From contig JASJBY010000053.1 in the NCBI GenBank assembly GCA_030066245.1, positions 1-15,294 on the forward strand: a stretch of DNA of 15,294 bases. Reading direction: 5' to 3'. Positions within the stretch are counted from its first letter, which is position 1, and every line of letters starts with the position of its first letter. The notes beneath the pieces were generated by a model. That model did no database searches, had not been told where the DNA came from, and was given only the letters and a program-made list of their open reading frames with translations. The position numbers were made by a program, and so were the translations under genes. Positions 1 through 5,633 of this stretch are shown here, piece by piece. Origin of the DNA: Gammaproteobacteria bacterium (GTDB lineage Bacteria; Pseudomonadota; Gammaproteobacteria; JAABTG01).

Positions 1-163
1 CACATGCCCGGGGCATACACCTCCCCACCATGGCGTTATCCCTTGCGATGGCGGTCCTTGACCTGCCCTTGCGTCAGAAACATGCGAAATTTGCAATGCT
101 GCATGGTCCAGAGCCCGCGCAACCGCGATAGCATTACTCAGTCATCCAACGGAGCGACAGATA
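1..163. other. Upstream region of the DUF2177 gene
   Basis: No gene is visible. A short perfect dyad ATGCCC-G-GGGCAT lies at 4-16. TTGACC at 58-63 resembles a -35 hexamer, but no good -10 follows at the right distance. GGAG at 151-154 is the ribosome-binding site of the downstream gene. Confidence 0.35.
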
Positions 164-562
164 ATGTTCTACGTCAAGCTCTACCTGCTCACGGCGCCGG
201 TATTTTTTGTTATCGACATGATCTGGCTCGGCTACGCTGCGAAAGGTTTCTACCAGCAGCAGCTCTCAACGCTCCTTAGCCCCAGAGTGAATTGGAGCGC
301 AGCACTCGTTTTTTACCTGCTCTACATTGCAGGCATCCTGATCTTTGCGGTCCTGCCAGCGCTGCAGCGGGATTCCCTAGCCCGGGCGGCCGTGCTGGGC
401 GGTCTGTTCGGCTTCTTCACCTACGCGACCTACGACCTGACCAATCTCGCCACCCTCAGGGACTGGCCCGTGAAGGTGGTCGTGGTCGATATCACCTGGG
501 GCGTAATTCTGTGCACGGTGGTGGCCGTCTGCAGTTTTCTCATCGGACAGCGAATCGGCTGA
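164..562 (+). CDS. DUF2177 family integral membrane protein
   Basis: A 132-residue, very hydrophobic protein with about four membrane segments (roughly residues 3-24, 45-65, 72-92 and 103-127). The motif FFVIDMIWLG near the N-terminus, FYQQQL, and YATYDLTNLATL near residue 90 followed by WPVKVVVVDITWG are typical of the DUF2177 family, and the length matches that family (about 130 residues). The start is supported by GGAG at 151-154, nine bases upstream of the ATG. Family members are uncharacterised inner-membrane proteins, so no function is assigned. The gene stands alone; the next plausible gene on the same strand starts about 235 bases downstream. Recognition of the family is by sequence pattern only. 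Confidence 0.9.
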   Translation: MFYVKLYLLTAPVFFVIDMIWLGYAAKGFYQQQLSTLLSPRVNWSAALVFYLLYIAGILIFAVLPALQRDSLARAAVLGGLFGFFTYATYDLTNLATLRDWPVKVVVVDITWGVILCTVVAVCSFLIGQRIG

Positions 563-797
563 CGGCTTCTGAGCTGCCTCAGGTTTCCTGCTCACGACAC
601 CGATGCGCACAAACGCGGCCCGTCCAATCGTGCGCAGCGCATCTTGACGTTGGAGGAAACCTATCCCGTGCCTCAGGACGGCGTTAGCGTAGCTGCCGTA
701 GGTTGGGCGCCCGTTTGGGAGAAAGAAGGAGGGAGCGTTCGCCGCTTTAAGTTGTCTACGAAAGGGTAGTACGCAGGCCGAGTAAGGAGAGCATGCC
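563..797. other. Intergenic region without a convincing gene
   Basis: This 235-base stretch separates the DUF2177 gene from the small ORF at 798. The DUF2177 frame stays open for 68 codons after its stop, to a TAG at 767-769, but it has no good start and no family signal. A minus-strand frame is also open here and continues through the DUF2177 gene, which makes it a probable shadow. No tRNA, terminator with a T-run, or clear promoter is visible. Confidence 0.5.
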
Positions 798-956
798 GTG
801 TTCGAGGCGTTCACGACATTATTTCTATGGATGTTGGCGGGTTACTTGGTGCTCGCCTTCTTTCGCGGCGCGCGCCAGGTGCGTGGAAGCGATCTTGCGA
901 TGCGCCGGCCAGTCTCTACGCGAAACGCAGGTTCAGCGTTTCGTCACCGGCGCTAA
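798..956 (+). CDS. Possible small membrane protein (52 residues)
   Basis: The ORF starts at GTG 798, preceded by AAGGAGA at 784-790 with a seven-base spacer, which is a strong ribosome-binding site. The product has one hydrophobic segment (about residues 4-22, FTTLFLWMLAGYLVLAFF) followed by a basic, arginine-rich tail ending in RHRR. This is the layout of a single-pass peptide with a positively charged cytoplasmic end. I do not recognise a family. It could equally be the remnant of a longer gene or a chance ORF. It lies downstream of the DUF2177 membrane protein on the same strand, but the distance is too large to claim an operon. Confidence 0.4.
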   Translation: MFEAFTTLFLWMLAGYLVLAFFRGARQVRGSDLAMRRPVSTRNAGSAFRHRR

Positions 957-1151
957 ATAGCTGTTTGGACATATCGATCACAAACGGCAATACAGTTATG
1001 GGACCCGGCCCAGTTAGCTCGTAGCCTAAGCCAAATCGGCTATACGGTGCTCGGGAACCCCGGCGTGGTTCGAAGAGCGCCTGAATGTTCATCGGCTCCC
1101 GCCCCCTACCGTGCCGAGTGATTCCGGAGAGGATCGACAGGTTCTAAACGG

Positions 1152-1235
1152 TCACGGTTGGGAAGAGGCGTTCAGAGGCCTTCTTTGGTAGATGATGAAC
1201 CACTGTCTGATTCCCTTCAGGCTGAATCCGTTGAT
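1152..1235 (-). pseudogene. Detached C-terminal tail of the methyltransferase
   Basis: These 27 codons plus a TGA stop follow the TAA at 1236-1238 in the same frame. They encode INGFSLKG, then IRQWFIIYQRRP. Methyltransferases of this type often end in a strand of the kind G-x-R-Q-x-F-x-x-F/Y, so this looks like the original end of the protein, cut off by one nonsense codon. There is no new ribosome-binding site or start codon in front of it. The alternative is a chance open frame. Confidence 0.45.
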
Positions 1236-1868
1236 TTATTCCACAGGGTAGAAACCAAACTTCGACAACGGCTCGTTGGCCTCTCCGGGGGTCAGCATGT
1301 CATCCGCCGAATCGTGAAACTTGAGGCCGGCCGGATCATATTTGTCCCATTCGGTGAGCGCAATGCGGCTCTCGGGCCTCATGCAGGCCACCAGGTTTCG
1401 CAACAGGCTCTCTTTATCCTCCATTGCGTGAAGCACATTGTGAGACCACGCAAGGTCGACGTTGCTCGCCGGCAGCTTGAGTTCGTCAAAGTCACCGAGA
1501 ATGGCAACAATATTGCGGATGTCTTCTTCCTTCGACCGCTTGTTGATATAGTCGATAAGGCCCTGCTGAATGTCCTCGGCATAGACCACGCCGGACGGCC
1601 CAACTGCTGTGGCTAAGGCTCGCGAGAATACGCCCGTACCGGCGCCGATGTCCGCGACCACCATACCGGGTTTCAGGTCCAGGGGAGCAAGCCTGTCCTC
1701 CATCCTGATTTCCGCCAGTCTTTTCGGATCCTCCAGGCTCACGATCCAGTCCTTGTAGTCCCGCCACTCCAGTTGAGCGAGGGCATGGCTCGGCGCGAAG
1801 GCGGCCACAAGCATAGCAAGCAGGCGAATCAAGTGAAGCCACTGGCTTTGAAACACTGCGTTCTCCAT
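1236..1868 (-). CDS. Class I SAM-dependent methyltransferase with signal peptide; probably C-terminally truncated
   Basis: Read from ATG 1868 the product is 210 residues. It begins with a signal-peptide-like segment (LIRLLAMLVAAFAPSHALA, then Q), suggesting export. A Rossmann methyltransferase core follows. VVADIGAGTG is motif I (SAM-binding glycine loop), VVYAEDI is the acidic end of strand 2, GDFDELKLP is motif II-like, and LAWSHNVLHAMEDKESLLRNL is the typical later part. An open frame extends upstream to a GTG at 1937, but those codons lie in the inverted repeat of a neighbouring element, so 1868 is preferred. The stop TAA at 1236-1238 seems premature. The same frame continues for 27 codons to a TGA at 1152-1154 and includes GIRQWFIIYQ, which resembles the usual final strand of these enzymes. 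Substrate is unknown. The gene is possibly inactive. Confidence 0.75.
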   Translation of the reverse strand: MENAVFQSQWLHLIRLLAMLVAAFAPSHALAQLEWRDYKDWIVSLEDPKRLAEIRMEDRLAPLDLKPGMVVADIGAGTGVFSRALATAVGPSGVVYAEDIQQGLIDYINKRSKEEDIRNIVAILGDFDELKLPASNVDLAWSHNVLHAMEDKESLLRNLVACMRPESRIALTEWDKYDPAGLKFHDSADDMLTPGEANEPLSKFGFYPVE

Positions 1869-1921
1869 CCCTTTCGTAGGTCCACGGGGAATTGTCACAT
1901 ACCAAATGCCACAAAGAGCCG

Positions 1922-2272
1922 AGCCCGGATTTCTCACCAGGCGGACCTCGGGTCGCTGGTGATGTTTGCAAACTCACTGCATTGGCTTTACCGAGCCGGT
2001 CTTCCTTATGAACAGCCTGTTCTATTCGGTTCTTGGCCCACTCTGGCTCTGCATCTTGACCGGTCCCCCTTCCATCGGCGCTTCGCGTTCCCGCTACGCT
2101 GGATGGTCCAGGGATGCCCATCCATGGGCAACCCGTTCGGCGGCGTAAAGGTCCACTGGACCTTTACTCTCTTTCGCCTCACCATAGCTCCAGCTAGGCC
2201 TCTGCGGACGATCGGCCAATCTGCTTTGCCAGAGCGACCCAAGATTCCGAATCCCGGTGAGAAGTCCGGGCT
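1922..2272. mobile_element. MITE-like element with terminal inverted repeats (351 bp)
   Basis: The left end at 1922-1938 reads AGCCCGGATTTCTCACC. The right end, read on the minus strand from 2272 to 2256, is AGCCCGGACTTCTCACC, so 16 of 17 bases match. Similarity continues inward in the same order on both sides: GGGTCGC (1950-1956 and the complement of 2234-2240) and ATTGGC (1981-1986 and the complement of 2215-2220). The interior has no convincing gene but contains nested palindromes. No clear target-site duplication is seen at either edge. The structure fits a miniature inverted-repeat element mobilised in trans. The family is not assigned. Confidence 0.65.
2145..2167. repeat. 23-base perfect palindrome inside the TIR element
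   Basis: GTAAAGGTCCA, one central C, then TGGACCTTTAC form a perfect inverted repeat with 11-base arms. It lies near the middle of the 1922-2272 element. A smaller dyad, TGCCCA-TCCA-TGGGCA at 2115-2130, sits just left of it. Transcripts across the element would fold strongly here. Confidence 0.8.
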
Positions 2273-4073
2273 AGTGCCCTGCGTAAAGGGCATGAATGGC
2301 GTCCTTGAACCGCTCCATGATGAGCTGGCGCCGTAGCTTCTGCGTAGGCGTGATCAGCCCGTTCTCGATGCTCCAAGGCTGCAGAGACAGGCGCACCGCC
2401 CGCACCCGGGCATAGGCGGGAAACTCCTGCAATAGCGGCTCGATGCGCGCCAGTACCGCGGTGTTGACTGCCTCTGCGAGCAATGCATCCGGGTTGTCCC
2501 GGTCCAGACCCAGCTTGCCGGCCAGACGGCCCCACTCCTCATCCTGCAGTACGATCAGCGCAGCCACGTAGGGCTTTCCTTCACCGACGATCAGCACCTG
2601 CTCGAACAGCGGGTCACGGGCGATGGCCGCCTCCAGATCCGCCGGCGGAACTTTCTCACCGGTAGAGGTAACCAGTATGTCCTTGATGCGGCCACGGATG
2701 AAGATTCGTCCATCGATGATCTCGGCGACGTCACCCGTGTGCAGCCAGCCGTCCCCATCGACAGTCTCTACCGTCGCGTCAGGACGCTGCCAGTAACCCT
2801 GCATGACACCGGGACCGGAAACGAGCAGCTCACCGGCCTCACCTATCCGTGCTTGAACGCCCGGCAACGCACGGCCAACCGACTCGGGAGCATTGTTCTC
2901 GAAGGTATTGCCACTGACTACCGGCGAGGCTTCAGTCAGTCCATAGCCTTGTAGGATAGGCAGGCCGAAGCCGAGGAAGCGACGTGCGATGTGGTCGTCC
3001 AGCCGCCCCCCTCCACTCACCGTCAACCGCAGACGCCCTCCCAGTCGAGCGAGAATCTTTTTCACCACCACGGCGCGAAGCAGGGGCCATACCATACGTC
3101 TTGTGACGGTGGGTCGCGGCTGGCGGCCTTGTGACCACTCGAAACGCTGCCAGCCGGTTTCCTCCGCGAACGCGAACAGGCGACGCGCCAGCGCACCCTT
3201 GCGTGCCAGCTGCTCCTCGATGCGTGAGTAGGCACGCTCAAAGATGCGCGGCACTGAGATAAGCACGGTCGGCCGTATGCTTTGCAGGTCGGCCGCCAGC
3301 GTCTGGACCGAGCGCGCATAAACGACCTCGCTACCGGTCATCATGGGATAGTAGTAGCCAGCGGTGCGCTCCAGCATGTGGGACAAGGGCAGAAAAGACA
3401 AGAACACATCGTCCGGGTAGGCCGGCACCGCGCCGGAAATCGCCTCGGCATTCGACAGAATGTTCGCATGTGACAGCATCACGCCTTTAGGACGCCCAGT
3501 GGTCCCCGAGGTGTACACGATGGTGGCAAGCTTATCGGGGTCGGCTTCCGTCGCAGGCGCCGGGCTCGCGTCAGCCAACCAGCCATTCAGTTGGTGGGTC
3601 CTCAGACCTGACTTGGGTTGCGGTACGCGGTCGAGGGCAACCACGGTCTCGAGACCGGGGAACAGCTCGCTGTGCCGGGCAAGGCCCTGCCACTGGGCAT
3701 CCTCGCCCACCAGCAGCAGGCGACTTCCCGAATCGCCGAGGACAAAAGCCGCGTTCCCCGAATTGTCCTGAGTGTAAAGGGGCACGACGACCAGTCCTAG
3801 GGAAAGCGCCGCCTGGTCGAAGAGCACCCACTCCACCGAGTTCTGCAGCATCAGCGCTACGCGATCGCCAGCTTCGAGACCGGCGGCAGCCAGCGCCTGC
3901 CGCCACCGCGCAACTTCCCCTGCTATCTCCGACCACCGGTACCGGCGCCACTGACTGGAAGCGTTATCGAACTGGCGATAGGCCGCGGCATCGGGCGATC
4001 GTCCGGCCCGGCAACGAAGTAGCCCCGCAAGATTGCCCGCTTCGGCGCTGCTGATGAAATCGACAGGGTGCAT
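2271..4073 (-). CDS. AMP-forming long-chain acyl-CoA synthetase (FadD15-like)
   Basis: From ATG 4073 the product is 600 residues, the normal size for long-chain fatty-acid CoA ligases. Visible motifs are the P-loop YTSGTTGRPKG (187-197), GYGLTEAS (376-383), the TGD motif in GWLHTGDVAEI (442-452), the hinge RGRIKDILV (460-468), and NGLITPTQKLRR (571-582) with the likely catalytic lysine. The enzyme should activate fatty acids as acyl-AMP and transfer them to CoA for beta-oxidation or lipid synthesis. Open sequence runs upstream to an ATG at 4154, but MHPVDFISSAE fits the family N-terminus better; the ribosome-binding site is weak. The TAG stop is formed at the very edge of the neighbouring inverted-repeat element. 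A GYD-domain gene lies 190 bases upstream on the same strand. Confidence 0.93.
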   Translation of the reverse strand: MHPVDFISSAEAGNLAGLLRCRAGRSPDAAAYRQFDNASSQWRRYRWSEIAGEVARWRQALAAAGLEAGDRVALMLQNSVEWVLFDQAALSLGLVVVPLYTQDNSGNAAFVLGDSGSRLLLVGEDAQWQGLARHSELFPGLETVVALDRVPQPKSGLRTHQLNGWLADASPAPATEADPDKLATIVYTSGTTGRPKGVMLSHANILSNAEAISGAVPAYPDDVFLSFLPLSHMLERTAGYYYPMMTGSEVVYARSVQTLAADLQSIRPTVLISVPRIFERAYSRIEEQLARKGALARRLFAFAEETGWQRFEWSQGRQPRPTVTRRMVWPLLRAVVVKKILARLGGRLRLTVSGGGRLDDHIARRFLGFGLPILQGYGLTEASPVVSGNTFENNAPESVGRALPGVQARIGEAGELLVSGPGVMQGYWQRPDATVETVDGDGWLHTGDVAEIIDGRIFIRGRIKDILVTSTGEKVPPADLEAAIARDPLFEQVLIVGEGKPYVAALIVLQDEEWGRLAGKLGLDRDNPDALLAEAVNTAVLARIEPLLQEFPAYARVRAVRLSLQPWSIENGLITPTQKLRRQLIMERFKDAIHALYAGH

Positions 4074-4105
4074 AATCCAGCTCTCATTTCCATGATACGA
4101 CCGTA

Positions 4106-4125
4106 GGCGCAAGAACGATTGCGCC
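4106..4125. promoter_or_regulatory. Dyad upstream of the acyl-CoA synthetase (possible operator or leader hairpin)
   Basis: GGCGCAA, a six-base spacer GAACGA, and TTGCGCC form a perfect 7-6-7 inverted repeat, 33 bases upstream of the chosen start of the acyl-CoA synthetase. It could be an operator for a dimeric repressor or a leader hairpin. It does not match a fatty-acid regulator site that I know, and no clear -10/-35 pair was found around it. Confidence 0.35.
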
Positions 4126-4263
4126 AGATCAAGGCCCGACCAGAAAGGCGGCACCCAGCGTAAAGCGTGTCCCCGAGAAATTCGCGCTCAGCAGACAGCC
4201 GTGGACGCGGGTGACCCGCCAAGCGTCGGCACGCAGGCCGGTTGAACCGAATGTTGCACCGCC

Positions 4264-4557
4264 TCAGATGTCCGTGGCTCTGCTGATCAGCCTATCGAAC
4301 TTCTCGACCTCAACGACAGGTGAGGTGGTGAACGAGATGCCGGTGAGGCTGTTAAGCGCGGCAGATGTGGCGATCGCAGCCTCCGCGCTCGGCAAATCCA
4401 GCGTCAGCACGAGGTCGTGCTCTCCGAGCACGGCGTACATGGACACCACTTTGCCCCCGTGTGACTTGATGATCTCCTTGGCTTCCGACGTGCGTTCAGC
4501 ACTGATGCCCCTGCTCGCTTCTGCCGTGTACTTGCCGAACATCATAAAAATAGGCAT
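4264..4557 (-). CDS. GYD domain-containing protein
   Basis: A 97-residue soluble protein of the GYD family (small alpha/beta ferredoxin-like fold proteins of unknown function). MPIFMMFGKYT at the start, GGKVVSMYAVLGEHDLVLTLDLPS in the middle and the alternating strand/helix pattern are characteristic; the family name motif G-Y-D is present here as the variant GEHD. The start is supported by AGGAG upstream with an eight-base spacer. It begins 71 bases after the DUF4340 gene on the same strand, so it may be read through from the ABC operon, but a GC-rich dyad at 4594-4608 lies between them. No substrate or partner is known. Confidence 0.85.
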   Translation of the reverse strand: MPIFMMFGKYTAEASRGISAERTSEAKEIIKSHGGKVVSMYAVLGEHDLVLTLDLPSAEAAIATSAALNSLTGISFTTSPVVEVEKFDRLISRATDI

Positions 4558-4593
4558 GCAGCGACTCCTGATGTCTTATCGGTCTACCCGTCC

Positions 4594-4608
4594 GAGCTGC
4601 CGCAGCTC
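4594..4608. repeat. Short GC-rich dyad between the DUF4340 and GYD genes
   Basis: GAGCTGC, a central C, and GCAGCTC form a perfect inverted repeat just downstream of the DUF4340 stop. With almost no loop and no T-run on the minus strand it is not a convincing intrinsic terminator. It may slow transcription or be incidental. Confidence 0.3.
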
Positions 4609-4628
4609 CGACCCGCGCCGGAACGACC

Positions 4629-5630
4629 TCACGACGCCCCTGCACCGGGCTCCGCCGGGCTCTCGTCGGCCGCTTCGCCCGTCGGATTCTCTTTCGCGGA
4701 CGCTGTATCTGCCGCGGTCTGTCGCACGAGCGTCGTCCGCAGGACCTCCCTGAGTGGGTCGACGGCCCAGGTATCCATCTTGAAGTACTCATCCCGCTGT
4801 GAGGCCTTCAGGACGTAGTAGTCTGCGTCCTCCGGCTTGGAGACCACATACTCGCGCTGCACTCCCGATTCCAGAGCAACACTGTAGCGAAGCAGGGGTT
4901 GGTCCTGTCGGTATTCCGGCTTCTGTTCCGTTCCGAGCACAGAGCGTACGCGCAGCCCGGCGATTCTGTCGAGAAGACGTCTGGCCTCGTCCTCTATGGT
5001 TTCTTCGCCTTCCATAAGCTCAGTGACCACCAATCGGCCGTCTTCCCGACTCAGGCTCAAACCGGGCAGATCGACGCGCTGGATATCATCGGACGGCTGC
5101 GAGAGGACGCCCTTGTCTATCCAGTCGTCCGCCTCTGCGTTGGCTTCGAAGGCGCTGAATTCCACCGCGTAGATGCTTTCCTCACCTGGCACCCGCACGT
5201 GTACCTTCCGAAAGCCGGGCGACGTACCGACGAATAATACGGCCAGCGTCTCGTCTCCCTTGGCAAGGGTCAACTTGCGCTCGAACGCGCCATCGGCGAC
5301 CTTGAAGCGCCGCGAGGCGCTGCCGGTGGTCGCCACCGGCCACCCCTTGTCCAGAGCCGTAAGCCGCTCGACCAAGCGCTCCGCGGCCGCCTGGTCGGCA
5401 GGAAAACCGGATAAGCCGGGCAGGCGCCACTGCCCATCCCGCTTCTCCAGCAAGACCTCACCGCCATCTCCGGCTACGATGCGGATCCCGTCAACCCGGC
5501 CGGCATCCAGGGCAAGCAGCTTTTCCTCGGGCTCGAAGGCACGATAGCTGTCACGCCCCAGGTTCAGGCTGACGGCAAGGACAACTTGCAGCGCCAAAAG
5601 AGCGCCGAGGATCACCATGGATCTCCTCAT
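4629..5630 (-). CDS. DUF4340 domain-containing protein, last gene of the ABC operon
   Basis: A 333-residue protein with an N-terminal membrane anchor (MRRSMVILGALLALQVVLAVSLNLG) and a large extracytoplasmic region of repeated beta-rich DUF4340 modules. Examples are VDGIRIVAGDGGEVLLEKRDGQW, LAVLFVGTSPGFRKVHVRVPGE and IYAVEFSAFEANAEADDWIDKGVLS. The C-terminus is an alanine/glutamate-rich tail. The gene starts three bases after the stop of the GldFG-like fusion, so translation is probably coupled. A second ATG at 5618 has the better ribosome-binding site (GAGGAG, five bases), so the true protein may be four residues shorter. DUF4340 proteins commonly sit beside gliding-type ABC systems. The role is inferred to be a periplasmic part of that complex. 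Confidence 0.88.
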   Translation of the reverse strand: MRRSMVILGALLALQVVLAVSLNLGRDSYRAFEPEEKLLALDAGRVDGIRIVAGDGGEVLLEKRDGQWRLPGLSGFPADQAAAERLVERLTALDKGWPVATTGSASRRFKVADGAFERKLTLAKGDETLAVLFVGTSPGFRKVHVRVPGEESIYAVEFSAFEANAEADDWIDKGVLSQPSDDIQRVDLPGLSLSREDGRLVVTELMEGEETIEDEARRLLDRIAGLRVRSVLGTEQKPEYRQDQPLLRYSVALESGVQREYVVSKPEDADYYVLKASQRDEYFKMDTWAVDPLREVLRTTLVRQTAADTASAKENPTGEAADESPAEPGAGAS

Positions 5631-5633
5631 CGC

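Noticed and set aside
563..769. The DUF2177 frame stays open after its TGA for 68 codons, as if the stop were premature
   Set aside because: The protein already has the usual family length, and the extension shows no recognisable motif, so a chance open frame is more likely.
377..814. A 145-codon minus-strand ORF over the DUF2177 gene and its downstream region
   Set aside because: Half of it is antisense to a well-supported gene, no family was recognised, and it lacks a good ribosome-binding site. GC-rich DNA often gives such shadows.
1869..1937. Longer methyltransferase starting at GTG 1937
   Set aside because: Its first codons are the inverted repeat of the neighbouring element, and the signal peptide fits a start at 1868.
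1911..2283. Target-site duplication around the TIR element
   Set aside because: Bases next to the two ends do not match each other at 2 to 9 bases, so no duplication can be claimed.
1773..2336. A long plus-strand ORF across the methyltransferase start and the TIR element
   Set aside because: It crosses palindromes and inverted repeats, has a low-complexity composition and no family signal.
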